Shown here one piece after another: positions 16,401 to 25,608 of a DNA stretch of 51,228 nt. The notes under the pieces are model-generated. The model did no database searches. It was not told where the DNA came from and saw only the letters and a list, made by a program, of their open reading frames with translations. How positions within the stretch are numbered: position 1 is the first letter of the stretch; every line of letters begins with the position of its first letter. The position numbers and the translations under genes were made by a program. Origin of the DNA: Thiohalocapsa halophila (GTDB lineage: Bacteria; Pseudomonadota; Gammaproteobacteria; Chromatiales; Chromatiaceae); NCBI RefSeq assembly GCF_016583825.1, contig NZ_NRRV01000037.1:1-51228 (forward strand), written 5' to 3'.

Positions 16401-17036
16401 GTCGAGGTAGAAGCCGTAGCCGTCGCGCTCCTGCTCCCAGGCGACACCGGCCACGGCGTGGAAGGCGGCCTTGAAGTCCGCGAGCTTGCCGAGGCCGTCA
16501 AGCCGGCGCTCCATGTCGGCGACGTGGGGATAATCGCCGCTGTAGCCGAGCTTCTCGTTGAAGACCTTGAGGAACACGCGCAGGATGGCGTCGCGCCCGC
16601 TGCTGCTGTCGGCCTTGCTGTCGATGTTGAACAGGATCACGTCGGCGCCGGTGCCGACGGCCCGCTTGATATCGCCGGCGAGCATGGCGTCCTGGATCTT
16701 GCCGTCGAAGAAGTCGATGGCCCGGCGTGTCTGGCCCTGGTAGCTGATCTCGCGGTTCTCAAGCAGATAGGAGAGGATCTTCAGGAAGTGCGACTTGCCG
16801 GAGCCGAAGAAGCCGGAGATCCACACCCCGATGAGGCCGAGGATGTGCGGGTCGCCGGCGTTGTCCAGGGCGTCGAGAAAGGCGCCGAAGAAGCGGCGGA
16901 AGTGGTCGTCCAGCTCCTTGGTGACGACGTATTCGTCCAGCTCCTGCCAGACCGAGGCGGCGTCGTCCTGATCGGCCTTGATGACGCCGTTGATGGGGCG
17001 GTCGACCGGCTTGGTGAAGAGGTCCTTGATGAGCAT
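13443..17036 (-). CDS. brxC: BREX system P-loop protein BrxC
   Basis: BrxC is the large P-loop ATPase of BREX, related to ORC/Cdc6-type and PglY proteins, and is needed for both modification and phage defence. The 1197-residue sequence has an N-terminal AAA-like module with Walker A GFFGSGKSHFLK (about 75-86) and Walker B IVFLVDEVGQF (about 266-276). A long helical C-terminal half follows, with coiled-coil character around residues 1000-1100. The ATG at 17036 lies 11 bases from heptad array R7, and its upstream sequence (CCACTTCTCCAAGCCA on the sense strand) has no good ribosome-binding site. The frame ends RTALEKAIADGDRIEVR; a diverged second copy of this end lies beyond vapBC at 12665-12735. 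Confidence 0.96.
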   Translation of the reverse strand: MLIKDLFTKPVDRPINGVIKADQDDAASVWQELDEYVVTKELDDHFRRFFGAFLDALDNAGDPHILGLIGVWISGFFGSGKSHFLKILSYLLENREISYQGQTRRAIDFFDGKIQDAMLAGDIKRAVGTGADVILFNIDSKADSSSGRDAILRVFLKVFNEKLGYSGDYPHVADMERRLDGLGKLADFKAAFHAVAGVAWEQERDGYGFYLDEIVQALADALGKSPEGARAWLDSAEEDFNSLLTVENFAGWVRDYLDSRGPEQRIVFLVDEVGQFIGQDTHLMLSLQTIAENLGTACGGRAWVVVTSQEDIDAIIGEVRASRANDFSKIQGRFKTRLSLSSGNVDEVIQKRLLAKTEAAHAELADLYGASADILKNQLSFSNVGMTFKPYADAQDFANVYPFAPYQFQLVQKVFEAIRRHGVTGLHLARGERSMLDAFQAAAVQLADSDTGVLVPLHRFYPAIESFLEGIVKSTIDNAEGNDKLDPFDVLVLKTLFLIRYVDEIRGNVDNLVTLFVDRIDADRLALRRQIETSLQRLEKETLVGRNGEDFFFLTNEERDVSREIKDVDLSPAEEIKFLAELLFEDVLKGLRKHRFPDNNKDFGLTRLCDLHPHGTRTDGDLVLSVITPLADDYALYDEARCILNSSADGGALIIRLDDDKTLAREVRTHIQTDKYVGRKNDGTASHTTQRILRERYEENRERRQRLVRQLEQLCKEAACCAAGQPLQTKAGTAANAVADGLNYLVRNSFNKLGYLSHLSANPQAEIKAVLSATDVDDLGFSLEAGQGNLQAIDEVAQYIELAASANRQILLEDLVQERFGRRPYGWPEWEVVLLVARLVRRGDISLVMDGGVLALDKAFEAITSPSKWRRITVVKRKTVDSGKLQEARNLAKDVFGSIAPDGEDALDAHLREQLGRWRGDLTSYKTLADTGNYPGSQPIADALGVINKLLAETESFGLIGNFLERRADLLDLSDDVHELRNFFEHQRQTWDKLRQAEARFQPNRSWLDQDDTASRALTRIQEILTAPAPYGLVKEAEGLIQTIEQVNDALVAKHRDQVRPAIDAQLAKVQVELDDAKAGGDLRNQCLYPLQQLKARIETQTSIAHIAQAAASAVDLADAAFARIEAWAKAQQKQATGGDVNDKPSKPYVKPRRVIQAAALTPKPYLESQGDVDAYLDKLRTALEKAIADGDRIEVR

Positions 17037-17046
17037 TGGCTTGGAG

Positions 17047-17179
<133 letters not shown>

Positions 17180-17197
<18 letters not shown>

Positions 17198-17761
17198 TCT
17201 AAACGCGCGGTAGTAGGGTTTGTCCGGCAGCAGGCCGAACAGGCGCAGCGACTGGCCGTCGTACACGCCAGGATAGAAGAGTACCAGCGGTGTGCTGCCC
17301 ATGCGATGGTGCAGGTTGTTGAGCAGGTTGTGGGTGCGCAGCAGCGGGTAGGCGCTGCCGACGCCGGAGACGAGCACTAGATCCCGGTTGGCGGGGTCGA
17401 CCTGGTCGGCGAGCACCGCGGCCAGCTTGGCGGCATCGAGCGGTGCGGCCAGGGCCTTGCGCAGGGCCTCGTCGCCCGCCTGCCGCTGCTTCTGCAGGGC
17501 CTTGTCGTAGAACCCCCGCGCCTTGAGGTGCTCGACCATCAGCGAGAACAGGTTGACGTGCACGACGCGCAGGCCGGGTCTGCGCTTGGGGAGCTGCTCC
17601 AGCAGGAAGCCGATGTGCTCGCGCACGGCAAGCTCGCGCTCGGGCGGATAGTCGAAGGCGTAGAACGGGATCTCGTTGCCGAGACCGCGGCCGCGCAGGA
17701 AGTCGTCGGACGTGAGCCGGTCGAGAATCTTGTCCAGCCGCTGCTCAAAGTCCGTGCTCAT
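17180..17761 (-). CDS. brxB: BREX protein BrxB (DUF1788)
   Basis: The 193-residue protein matches the DUF1788 family of BREX component BrxB, whose molecular role is not fully known. Typical segments are FYAFDYPPERELAVREHIGFLLEQL, VVHVNLFSLMVEHL and LVLVSGVGSAYPLLRTHNLLNNLH, with PLVLFYPGVYDGQSLRLFG near the end. It overlaps brxA by four bases. The last six residues (RLVDSW) and the stop are encoded inside heptad array R7, so the natural C-terminus may have been slightly replaced; the conserved YYRAF segment just before it is kept. Confidence 0.93.
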
Positions 17762-18375
17762 CGTGTCTCCTCCGGGCTGCCGACCTGGATGCAGCGCAGG
17801 GCGTAGTGCTGGCCGGCGTCCTTCAGGGCACTGATGACCTCGGGGGAGATCTGCAGCGAGGTGAGCTCGTGGCGGCGGCCACCGTTCAGATAGCCCGCTT
17901 CTGCCATCATGCTGAACACGCGCCGGCGCAGCGAAAGCTCAGTCGCCGGCGCCCACGTCGGTATCGCCGCATCGCGGCCCTGGCAGTCCTCGACGTAGGC
18001 ATCCCAGTGCTGCGGCTTGAGCACAGGCTCGAACCTCCGATACAGGTCGCGGACCACTAGGTCGAGGAAGTCGCCGAACAGCGGGGAGTAGTTGATCACA
18101 CCGGCCAGCACGGCATGGGTCGCCGCGGGCCTGGAGCCGTCGCGGATGACCCCCCAGAGCGCCGGAGGCAGCGTCTTGAGGCGGCCGCGGATCAGCGTTG
18201 CTTTGGTGGCGGCCGTGCTCACCGAGCGCTTGGCGAGGACGTTGTCGACCTCGATCGCCTGCCGCCAGCCGTTGGCATCCGCACCCGCCAGCAGAAGATC
18301 GGCGACGATGCGGCTCTCCGGCACCATCAGCCCACCACGCGTGAAGTTGGCCTTGTAGCGTCCTGCGTCAAGCAT
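17758..18375 (-). CDS. brxA: BREX protein BrxA (DUF1819)
   Basis: The 205-residue protein belongs to DUF1819/BrxA, a small DNA-binding protein with winged-helix character that is the first gene of type 1 BREX operons. Recognisable parts are YKANFTRGGLMVPESRIVADLLL at the start, then INYSPLFGDFLDLVVRDLYRRFEP, and LSLRRRVFSMMAEAGYLNGGRR near the C-terminus. It is the first gene of this operon on the minus strand, so the main BREX promoter should lie just upstream of 18375; I see no clear -35/-10 pair there. Confidence 0.93.
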   Translation of the reverse strand: MLDAGRYKANFTRGGLMVPESRIVADLLLAGADANGWRQAIEVDNVLAKRSVSTAATKATLIRGRLKTLPPALWGVIRDGSRPAATHAVLAGVINYSPLFGDFLDLVVRDLYRRFEPVLKPQHWDAYVEDCQGRDAAIPTWAPATELSLRRRVFSMMAEAGYLNGGRRHELTSLQISPEVISALKDAGQHYALRCIQVGSPEETR

Positions 18376-19126
18376 CGCTCAAGAGAGGTTCACGGGTCAG
18401 AGACGGATCACGGCTTTGTTGAGCGCGGATGATACGCGGAACAAAGGGCCCATCGCTGCTGGGCGTCGGTTCGCGGGGTCAGCCGCCCGCGCCAGACCCA
18501 GCCGCGCGCCCAGCCAGAACCAGATCCAGCCGCCCTTGGCTTTCTTCGACGGCTCCTAGTCCTCCGGTGCGTCTTTCGGTTCATCCTGCTGCTCCGTCAG
18601 CTCCAAAACAGAAGAGCATCGTGATCAACGCAAGCGGGCGCTCTTCGCGGGAACCCCTGACCGCCGGGCAACGAGTCACTTTAGAGCGCCGGCGCCGACT
18701 AGAAGCGCACATTGAGGACACTGAGCTGGCGGACGTGACCGGTGAGGTGTGGGAGCGTTGATATGCGGCGGGACTTGGACTGGCGCCTCGGAAACGGAGA
18801 CCCAACGGTGTGCGGGAAACGCTAGATAACGATCCAAACGCTCGAGCTCGAACGTTCGACTATCCGTGGCCGACCCGGCCGGCATCACGGACAACGCCGA
18901 GCTGACCCAACACGGATTGCCTGGTGCCGCCCTTGATTGCGGGTCAGTCGCACCGGTTGTCTCCGGGTCGAGACGTGCGTCCCGACGCCGGTGCAGTTGG
19001 AAGGTCGCCGGCTCGACGCCGACTGGTCCGGCAATCGCGCTGCGGCGCCGGGGGCGGGGTCGTCAGGGTCCACTTGCCTGGGCTTGCACTCTGGCCATAT
19101 CGTGCCGCGGCTTATCGCTCATGCCG
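18376..19126. other. Intergenic region of about 750 bp upstream of brxA
   Basis: This interval separates the BREX locus from dtd. It should hold the brxA promoter at its left end. A plus-strand open frame ending near 18761 (final residues RRRRLEAHIEDTELADVTGEVWER split across 18690-18761) has a plausible basic helical tail. Its N-terminal part looks like translated non-coding sequence, so I do not call it a gene. I find no RNA gene, repeat array or terminator here. Confidence 0.5.
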
Positions 19127-19564
19127 TCAGCTCTCCAGCCAGAAGGTCACCGGGCCGTCATTGGTGAGGCGCACCTGCATGTCGGCGCCGAAGCGCCCGG
19201 TGGCCACGGGCTCGTGCGCCGCTCGGGCACGGGCCGCAAGGTGATCGAACAGCCGCTCCCCGTCCGCGGGCGCCGCGGCGGACGTGAAGCTGGCGCGGGT
19301 GCCCTTTTTGGTGTCCGCGGCCAGCGTGAACTGCGGCACCAGCAGCAGGCCGCCGCCGGTGTCCCTGACGCTGAGATTCATCCGGCCGGCATCGTCGGGG
19401 AAGACCCGGTAGCCCAGCAGGCGCTCCAGCAGGCGCTGGGCGCGGGCTTCGTCGTCGTGCTTCTGCACGCCCACCAGTACCAGCAGGCCGCGGTCGATGG
19501 CGCCGACGACGGCGTTGTCAACCGCCACGCTGGCCTGGCTCACCCGCTGTAGCAGGCCGATCAT
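19127..19564 (-). CDS. dtd: D-aminoacyl-tRNA deacylase
   Basis: The enzyme hydrolyses D-aminoacyl-tRNAs in the cytoplasm and recycles tRNAs mischarged with D-amino acids or glycine. The 145-residue length is normal. The start [16 protein letters not shown] is typical. The catalytic segment reads [17 protein letters not shown], where most family members have SQFTLxADxxKGxRPSF, and the Gly-cisPro motif is [11 protein letters not shown] at the C-terminus. The ATG overlaps the stop of the upstream peptidase gene (ATGA), so the two form an operon. Confidence 0.95.
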   Translation of the reverse strand: MIGLLQRVSQASVAVDNAVVGAIDRGLLVLVGVQKHDDEARAQRLLERLLGYRVFPDDAGRMNLSVRDTGGGLLLVPQFTLAADTKKGTRASFTSAAAPADGERLFDHLAARARAAHEPVATGRFGADMQVRLTNDGPVTFWLES

Positions 19565-20538
19565 CCCTGACCCGCAAGGCGTTGAGCGAAGTGCTGGGTG
19601 GCCTCCACCAGGGCCGCGGCGATGCCGGGCTCGAAGGCGGCATGGCCGGCATCGGCGATGATGCGGAAATCCGCCTTCGGCCACGCCTGGTGCAGCTCCC
19701 AGGCGGAGCGGACCGGGCAGATGGCATCGTAGCGCCCGTGCACGATGACGCCCGGGATGTCGGCGAGCCGCTGGGCGTCCCGCAGCAGCTGCTCCGGCGC
19801 CAGGAAGGCGTCGTTGACGAAGTAATGCGACTCGATGCGCGCCAGGCTGAGCGCCAGGCGCTCGTCGGCGAAGGCGCTGCGCACGCCGGCGTCCGGCAGC
19901 AGGGTCGCGCAGCGCCCCTCCCACACGGACCAGGCGTGGGCGGCGCGGCGCATGATGGCGTCGTCGTCGCCGGTGAGGCGGCGGTGATAGGCGTGCACCA
20001 GGTCGCTGCGCTCGGCCTCCGGGATGGGGGCCAGGAAATCCTGCCAGTAGTCCGGGAACAGCAGGCTCGCGCCATGCTGGTAGAACCACTGGATCTCCCA
20101 GGGCCGGCACAGGAAGATGCCGCGCAGCACCAGGGCCGTGACCCGCTGCGGGTGCGCCTCGGCATAGGCCAGCGCCAGGGTCGAGCCCCAGGAGCCGCCG
20201 AACACCAGCCAGCGCTCGATGCCAAGCTGCGTGCGGATACGCTCCATGTCCGCCACCAGGTCCCAGGTGGTGTTGTGCTCGAGGCCGGCGTGCGGCGTGG
20301 AGCGCCCGCTGCCGCGCTGATCGAAGAGCACCAGGCGCCAGCGCGAGGGATCGAAGAAGCGCCTATGGGTCGGCCCACAGCCGGCGCCGGGGCCGCCGTG
20401 GAGAAACACCGCCGGCAGCCCGTCGGGGCTGCCGCACTCTTCCACATAAATCTCATGACCCGCGCCCACCTCCAGGCGATGCTGGGCGTAGGGCTCGACG
20501 GGCGGGAACAGGGGGTCGGAGCGGGAGGCGTCTTGCAT
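19561..20538 (-). CDS. pip: Proline iminopeptidase (alpha/beta hydrolase)
   Basis: This cytoplasmic serine peptidase removes N-terminal proline from peptides. In the 325-residue form starting at [13 protein letters not shown], the oxyanion HGGPG is at about 47-51 and the nucleophile is in GGSWGS (Ser116). The acid is Asp271 in HGRYDAICP and the base is His299 in AGHAAFEP. The longer open frame upstream is rejected because its first 44 residues are unlike the family. The gene is divergent from the candidate CsrB-like RNA at about 20.7 kb and is followed by dtd with a 4-base overlap. Confidence 0.95.
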   Translation of the reverse strand: MQDASRSDPLFPPVEPYAQHRLEVGAGHEIYVEECGSPDGLPAVFLHGGPGAGCGPTHRRFFDPSRWRLVLFDQRGSGRSTPHAGLEHNTTWDLVADMERIRTQLGIERWLVFGGSWGSTLALAYAEAHPQRVTALVLRGIFLCRPWEIQWFYQHGASLLFPDYWQDFLAPIPEAERSDLVHAYHRRLTGDDDAIMRRAAHAWSVWEGRCATLLPDAGVRSAFADERLALSLARIESHYFVNDAFLAPEQLLRDAQRLADIPGVIVHGRYDAICPVRSAWELHQAWPKADFRIIADAGHAAFEPGIAAALVEATQHFAQRLAGQG

Positions 20539-20628
20539 GCTGGGACCTAGGGCTCGGCGGGGATCTAGGGGAGCTGGAGCGGGAGCTGCAACGGACCCGG
20601 CAGCAGCGTGTACGACCCTTCGGCGCAG

Positions 20629-20646
20629 TGTAATCCAATTCCTACA
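20629..20646 (+). promoter_or_regulatory. GacA/UvrY-type upstream activating sequence
   Basis: TGTAAT, six bases, CCTACA. The consensus for GacA-activated small-RNA promoters is TGTAAG-N6-CTTACA, and 10 of its 12 defined bases match with exact spacing. It lies about 60 bases upstream of the -10-like TATAAC and about 70 bases upstream of the proposed RNA start, a distance seen for rsmY-type promoters. Confidence 0.55.
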
Positions 20647-20695
20647 TGGATTAATGGTAATAAACCACAAAAAGCCGCTGGCAATTGCGCCAAAC

Positions 20696-20701
20696 TATAA
20701 C
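20696..20701 (+). promoter_or_regulatory. Candidate -10 element of the CsrB-like RNA
   Basis: TATAAC lies 6-7 bases before the proposed RNA start. There is no good -35 at 17 bases upstream, which is compatible with an activator-dependent promoter. Confidence 0.45.
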
Positions 20702-20706
20702 CGTCG

Positions 20707-20887
20707 CCAGCACGGAAGCAAGGGCACGGACGCGGCGGCACGGAAGCACAGGCAGGGATGCAACCGCAAGGATGATCCGACACGGCACCCGTCGGACGGA
20801 GCCGCCGCACGGATACACAGCCCTTAGACCCACTCAACCATCGGCGACGTCGGCCCCCGGCAGGGATGCACCGGGGGCCTTTTTTTT
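20707..20887 (+). ncRNA. Candidate CsrB/RsmY-type CsrA-sequestering RNA
   Basis: In about 155 bases there are eight ANGGA motifs, the CsrA/RsmA binding core: ACGGA at 20712, 20726, 20740, 20796 and 20809; AGGGA at 20754 and 20862; AAGGA at 20768. One AGGGA sits in the loop of the terminator hairpin. TCCGAC and GTCGGA (20776-20781 and 20791-20796) can form another small stem. No open reading frame explains the region. A GacA-like box and a -10 element lie upstream, and a strong intrinsic terminator gives a defined 3' end. RNAs of this type titrate CsrA, a global regulator of translation. The 5' end is estimated. The assignment is an inference from motif density and context; alternatives are an unrelated sRNA or a chance run of GGA in GC-rich DNA. 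Confidence 0.6.
20852..20887 (+). terminator. Intrinsic terminator, plus strand
   Basis: A perfect 9-bp stem (GGCCCCCGG and CCGGGGGCC) with a 10-base loop is followed by eight T residues. It works only for plus-strand transcription, yet no plus-strand gene precedes it, which is the main reason to look for an RNA gene here. Confidence 0.9.
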
Positions 20888-20915
20888 GTGCATGCAGCCG
20901 GTGCGGTGTCCGACC

Positions 20916-22973
20916 TCAAGCGCCGGTGAGCGCCGCCAGGCTGGTCACCGGCGGCTCGCAATGGGTGCCGCGGCAGCGGTAGGCCAGCCCACCGGTCTCG
21001 CCCGGTGCCATGGCGCCGAGGTTGCCCGGGAGGCTCGGCGCCGTGCTCGGGATCGCCAGCACCAACCGCCGGGGCTGGTAGCCCTGCTGGGCTGCGGCCT
21101 GCCAGGAGCCGAGCGCCGGCGGCTCGGCGCGGATGACGATGGTCTCCGGCGGAGTGTGATACTCGTCGAGCGCCGCCAACAGCGTGGCATGGGCATAGGG
21201 CACCCGGCGCATGGGCTCCGCGGCAAAGCGCAGGGTCGCCGCCGCCGCCTCCAGATAGCGCGGCTCGCCGAGCAGATGCCCCAGGCGCTGCAGGGCATGG
21301 GCCGCGACGCCGTTGCCGGAGGGAATGGACTCGTCCCCCAGCGGCTTGGGGCGGCTGATAAGCGCCTCGTGGTCGGCGGCGGTGAAGAAGAAGGCGCCTT
21401 GCTCGGCATCGAAGAACTGCGCAAGCAGCACCTCGGCCAGGGCCACGGCCCAATCCAGATCCGTGCGGCGCCAGCGTACTTGCAGCAGCTCCAGCAGCGC
21501 ATCCAGCAGCAGCGCATGGTCGTCCAGGTAGGCGTTGAGATGCGCCTTGCCGTCTTTGTAAGTGGCGAGCAACCGCCCCTCGTGCCAGAGCCTGGTATGG
21601 ATGAAGTCCAAGGCGCGGTCGGCGGAGTCCAGCAGATCGGGGCGGTCCAGGGTGCGGGCGGCGCGCGCCATGCCCTTGATCATCAGGGCATTCCAGCTGG
21701 TGAGGACCTTGTCATCGCGGTCCGGGCGCACGCGTTTGGCGCGCGCGGCCAGCAGCTTGGCCTTGGCCGATGCCAACAGGGCACCCGCCCCGGCCGCATC
21801 CAGCCCCTGCGCCGCCGCGACTTCCTCCGGCGTGCAGTACTGGTGCAGGTGCCAGCGGCCTTCGAAGTTCGGCGGGCGGTCCAGGCCGAATACCGGCGTC
21901 ATGAAAGCCAGCTCGTCCGGCTCCAAGAGCGCGGCGATCTCATCCTTGTCCCAGACGTAGAAACGCCCCTCTTCGCCTTCGCTGTCGGCGTCCAGGCTGC
22001 TGTAGTAGCCGCCCTCGGGACTCTGCATCTCGGCCATGGCCCAATCGGCGGTCGCGGCGGCGGCATCGCGAAAGACGCGCTCGCCGGTGATTTGCCAGGC
22101 ATCGCAGCACAGCGCCAGCAGCGGGCCGTTGTCGTAGAGCATCTTTTCGAAGTGCGGGATCATCCAGTGATCGTCGACGCTGTAGCGGCAGAAGCCGCCG
22201 GCGAGCTGATCGTTCATGCCGCCGCGCACCATGCGCTCCAGCGTGAAGCGGGCCATGTGCAGCGCCTGCTCGTCCGGATTCCCGTCGGCGGCCGTCGCCG
22301 CCCAGTGCCGCAGCAGCAGCTCCAGGTTGGTGGGATGCGGAAACTTGGGCGCCGAGCCGAAGCCTCCGCGCTCGGCATCGAAGCCGGCGGCCAGCTGGCG
22401 GCGGGCGCCCTCCAGGGGCCCGGTATCCGGCACCGCGGCGTCGGCCTCCGGCTCCAGCGACGCGAGCGCTTCCATGAGCGAGTCGTTCTGTTGGCGGATG
22501 GCATCGCCCTGCTCGCGGTAGGCCCGCTCGATGCTCGCCAACAGCTGGGTGAAGGCGGGCAGCCCATGGCGCTGCGCCTTGGGGAAATAGGTGCCGGCGA
22601 AGAACGGCTTCTGGTCCTCCGGGGTCAGGAACACCGTCAGCGGCCAGCCGCCGGGGCGGCGCGCCAGCAGCTGGTGGGCGGTCTGGTAGATGCGGTCCAG
22701 GTCCGGGCGCTCTTCGCGGTCCACCTTGATGTTGACGAAGAGCCGGTTCATGACCGCTGCGGTATCCGGGTCCTCGAAGGACTCGTGCGCCATTACATGG
22801 CACCAGTGGCAGGCGGAATAACCGATGGACAGCAGAATGGGCTTGTCCTGCTCCCGGGCGAGATCCAGCGCCTCCTCGCACCAGGGCCACCAGTCCACTG
22901 GGTTGGTCGCGTGCTGCTGCAGATAGGGGCTGGTGGTCTCGGCGAGGCGGTTGCTGGCGGTGGCGTCGGTCAT
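20916..22973 (-). CDS. Thioredoxin-domain protein of the YyaL/SSP411 family
   Basis: The 685-residue protein combines an N-terminal thioredoxin-like domain with a C-terminal six-hairpin-glycosidase-like helical barrel. The family signature [17 protein letters not shown] is at about 15-31, the CxxC site is in [15 protein letters not shown], and [12 protein letters not shown] follows. Its precise function is unknown, although annotation often calls it a thymidylate kinase-like or mannosylglycerate-related protein without proof. The start is placed at the Met at 22973, because the 16 residues before it are not family-like. No clear Shine-Dalgarno sequence is present. It stands alone, with its end facing the terminator of the candidate sRNA. 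Confidence 0.92.
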   Translation of the reverse strand: MTDATASNRLAETTSPYLQQHATNPVDWWPWCEEALDLAREQDKPILLSIGYSACHWCHVMAHESFEDPDTAAVMNRLFVNIKVDREERPDLDRIYQTAHQLLARRPGGWPLTVFLTPEDQKPFFAGTYFPKAQRHGLPAFTQLLASIERAYREQGDAIRQQNDSLMEALASLEPEADAAVPDTGPLEGARRQLAAGFDAERGGFGSAPKFPHPTNLELLLRHWAATAADGNPDEQALHMARFTLERMVRGGMNDQLAGGFCRYSVDDHWMIPHFEKMLYDNGPLLALCCDAWQITGERVFRDAAAATADWAMAEMQSPEGGYYSSLDADSEGEEGRFYVWDKDEIAALLEPDELAFMTPVFGLDRPPNFEGRWHLHQYCTPEEVAAAQGLDAAGAGALLASAKAKLLAARAKRVRPDRDDKVLTSWNALMIKGMARAARTLDRPDLLDSADRALDFIHTRLWHEGRLLATYKDGKAHLNAYLDDHALLLDALLELLQVRWRRTDLDWAVALAEVLLAQFFDAEQGAFFFTAADHEALISRPKPLGDESIPSGNGVAAHALQRLGHLLGEPRYLEAAAATLRFAAEPMRRVPYAHATLLAALDEYHTPPETIVIRAEPPALGSWQAAAQQGYQPRRLVLAIPSTAPSLPGNLGAMAPGETGGLAYRCRGTHCEPPVTSLAALTGA

Positions 22974-23143
22974 GATGGAGAGCCGTGCACTTGCGAGTGT
23001 GAGCCCGGACCATGACGGCAAGGCCGCCGCTTTTCCAATCGGATACGTGCTCCGCCGCCTGGTCCGATCACTGATTCGAAGCCTGACCGTCGTCGGCTCC
23101 AGACGGCGGCCGGCGGCGGGGTCATGGCCGCTACCCGCCCGCG

Positions 23144-23515
23144 TCAGGTTTCGGGATCCAACGCCAAGCGCTGGTTACGGCGGGCCAGGTTGCACTGCAC
23201 CGTCACCTTCAGGGTGCCTGCGGTACCGCCCTTGGTGACATAGGGCACGCCGGCGTCGCCACCGAGACTGACGCCGAACTCCAGGGTGACCCGCTCGAGC
23301 TCGGCGTCCACGTCTCGCAGCGCCCCAACAGACCCTTCCACGAAGCCGCGCAGCGTCTCCTGGACGCGGCCGAGGTCGGCGCGCCAGGCGCCATCACGGC
23401 CGGTGCGCTGATAGCCCATGGCGCCAACCGCCGAGCGCGGCACCGATATTTCCTCGTCCGTCTCCACCAGGACGGTGCGACCTTGGTCCAGCTCCAGTTC
23501 GATCAGTTTTGCCAT
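23144..23515 (-). CDS. Trypsin-co-occurring domain (CU044_2847-like) protein
   Basis: The 123-residue protein begins [21 protein letters not shown] and ends with a beta-rich [35 protein letters not shown] segment. The pattern is that of the trypsin-co-occurring domain 1 family. In many genomes this domain neighbours or is fused to trypsin-like proteases and is linked by genome analyses to conflict or signalling systems. No protease gene is near it here, so its partner must be elsewhere. The ATG at 23515 is chosen because the upstream extension is low-complexity Arg/Pro. Confidence 0.7.
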   Translation of the reverse strand: MAKLIELELDQGRTVLVETDEEISVPRSAVGAMGYQRTGRDGAWRADLGRVQETLRGFVEGSVGALRDVDAELERVTLEFGVSLGGDAGVPYVTKGGTAGTLKVTVQCNLARRNQRLALDPET

Positions 23516-23802
23516 ATTCAAAAGCCGTGATGCTCGCGTACCCGATGCGCGGCAGTGTAACTGAAGCGCCCTCGCGGGGCGGGGGCCGCACCGCTGCCGC
23601 CGCGCCCAGTCTTGTCGAGAGCGCAGGTGACGGCGGCTGCGCCGAACCGCTGCCGGGTTTTGTTGACCGGGCGCAACTCTAAGGCGACTCGTTGGCGGCG
23701 GTTGCTCCATATCAGCGCACTTCCCGGCGCAGCGTCCGATGCTAATCGGGTAGACATCCGGCCCATGCAGACTCCGCGTGGGTCCGCCGGGGAGCCAAAA
23801 GT

Positions 23803-25608
23803 ATGACAGCCAGCCATCAGACGCCGCGGGCGCATCACGCGCCGACCACCACCGCCGCAGCGCCTCGCCGAACGCATGCGCCGCCCCATGCCGGCGCCTG
23901 GATCGCCATCGCCCAAGGCAGCGGCTGGCGGCGGCGCGCCGAGTCTCTGCGCACCGGCCTGGCGTTGGTGCTGGTGTTGGTGTTGGCGCCGCTCGGCGTC
24001 TTGCTGCTCACGCCGATGGCCGGGGCCGATGCCGGCAGCTGGCCGACGCCGCCGGCAAGCGACGCACCCAGGCCGCAGGTCTCGGGTCCACTGTCGGGCG
24101 GCACCGCGGACCACATCAAGTTCGAGGAGCTGCAAGGGCCCTTCGCCAACGGCTCGGAAGTTACACAAGCCTGTCTCGGCTGCCACACCGAGACCGGCGA
24201 GCACTTCATGCAGAACATCCACTGGACCTGGTCCTATACGAACCCGAACACCGGCCAGCAGCTGGGCAAGAAGTACCTGATCAACAACTTCTGCACCAAT
24301 GCCCGCGGCAACGAAGGCATGTGCGCCCAGTGCCACGCGGGCTACGGGTGGAAGGACGAGTCCTTCGACTTCACGGATGAATCCAAGATCGACTGTCTGG
24401 TCTGCCACGAGACCACGGGCACCTACTACAAGACGCCCAACTCCCAGGGCAGCCCGGCGTGCAGCGTGATGTTCGAGGGCAAGCCGCCCATCGATCTGGC
24501 CGCCGCGGCGCAGAGCGTGGACCTGCCGCAGCGGGCCAACTGCGGCGCCTGCCACTTCATGGGCGGGGGCGGCGACAACGTCAAGCACGGGGATCTGTCC
24601 TCGGCGCTGAAGGAGCCGCCGCGCACGCTGGATGTGCACATGGGCGTCGACGGGCTCAACTTCGCCTGCACCGCCTGCCATGTGACCAACAAGCACATCT
24701 GGGCCGGCAGCCGCTACAACGTCGTCGCAAAGGACACCGAGGGCACCGGGCTGCCGGGGCAGCGCACCGATGTCGCCACCTGCGAGTCCTGCCATGGCCT
24801 GGCGCCGCATCCGGTGGACTCCCTCGCCGGCTTCAAGCTCAACGACCATGTCCAGAGCGTCGCCTGCCAGACCTGTCACATCCCGGAATTCGCCCGCGGT
24901 GGCGTGGCCACCATCGTCGACTGGGACTGGCGCACCGCCGGCAAGACCCGCGACGGCGAGGGCTATCATGACGAAGGCTACATCCAGGGCAACGGCGAGC
25001 ACCGCTACACCTACAAGTCCATCAAAGGCGATTTCACCTACGACGAGGACGTCGTCCCCGAGTACGCCTGGTTCGACGGCCAGATGGTCTACACCACCAT
25101 CGACACCGAATTCGACCCGGAGGCCGAGATCATCGAGATCAACGGCTTCAGCGGCTCGCGGGAGGATGGCGCATCGCGCATCTGGCCCTTCAAGCGCATG
25201 CACACCTGGCAGCCCTATGACAAGGGCCACGGCACCCTGGTGTATACGCACCTCTGGGGCGAGGACGACGCCGCCTACTGGGGCAACTACGACATGGCCG
25301 CTGCCATCGAGAAGGGCATGGCGGACTTCGGGCTGGACTACTCCGGCGACTACGGTTTCATCGAGACCCTGTCCTGGTGGCCCATCACCCACATGGTGGC
25401 GCCCAAGGAGCAGGCGCTCGGCTGCGGCGATTGCCACACGCCCGGCAACAGCCGGCTGGCGTCGGTGGAGGGCATTTACCTGCCGGGGCGTGATCGCAAC
25501 CCCTGGCTGGACGGCATCGGCACCATCCTGGTGTTCGGCACCCTCGTCGGCATCCTGATCCACGCCCTGGTCCGCATCTTCTCCAAGCCCAAGGAGGCGC
25601 AGCACTGA
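23803..25608 (+). CDS. Membrane-anchored octaheme c-type cytochrome (tetrathionate reductase family)
   Basis: Eight CxxCH heme-binding motifs are visible in the 601 residues: CLGCH 124, CAQCH 174, CLVCH 198, CGACH 247, CTACH 289, CESCH 327, CQTCH 355 and CGDCH 541. This count and spacing fit the octaheme tetrathionate reductase family, periplasmic enzymes able to reduce sulfur or nitrogen oxyanions. An N-terminal hydrophobic segment (about 51-72) serves as export signal or anchor after an unusually long, His/Ala/Arg/Pro-rich n-region of about 48 residues. A second membrane helix lies at about 571-592, near the C-terminus. GGGGAG at 23789 is a good ribosome-binding site. The stop overlaps the next gene by one base, so the two are translationally coupled. 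The physiological substrate cannot be read from sequence. Confidence 0.9.
   Translation: MTASHQTPRAHHAPTTTAAAPRRTHAPPHAGAWIAIAQGSGWRRRAESLRTGLALVLVLVLAPLGVLLLTPMAGADAGSWPTPPASDAPRPQVSGPLSGGTADHIKFEELQGPFANGSEVTQACLGCHTETGEHFMQNIHWTWSYTNPNTGQQLGKKYLINNFCTNARGNEGMCAQCHAGYGWKDESFDFTDESKIDCLVCHETTGTYYKTPNSQGSPACSVMFEGKPPIDLAAAAQSVDLPQRANCGACHFMGGGGDNVKHGDLSSALKEPPRTLDVHMGVDGLNFACTACHVTNKHIWAGSRYNVVAKDTEGTGLPGQRTDVATCESCHGLAPHPVDSLAGFKLNDHVQSVACQTCHIPEFARGGVATIVDWDWRTAGKTRDGEGYHDEGYIQGNGEHRYTYKSIKGDFTYDEDVVPEYAWFDGQMVYTTIDTEFDPEAEIIEINGFSGSREDGASRIWPFKRMHTWQPYDKGHGTLVYTHLWGEDDAAYWGNYDMAAAIEKGMADFGLDYSGDYGFIETLSWWPITHMVAPKEQALGCGDCHTPGNSRLASVEGIYLPGRDRNPWLDGIGTILVFGTLVGILIHALVRIFSKPKEAQH

Noticed and set aside
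18429..18761. A 110-codon frame upstream of the BREX locus
   Set aside because: Most of it is low-complexity Pro/Ala/Arg sequence and it has no ribosome-binding site; only the last 25 residues look protein-like.
20852..20887. The strong hairpin as the terminator of the YyaL-type gene
   Set aside because: The T-run follows on the plus strand, whereas that gene is transcribed from the minus strand; it cannot terminate it.
23518..25605. A 695-codon minus-strand frame opposite the octaheme cytochrome
   Set aside because: The eight CxxCH motifs lie on the plus strand; the opposite frame has no recognisable domain.
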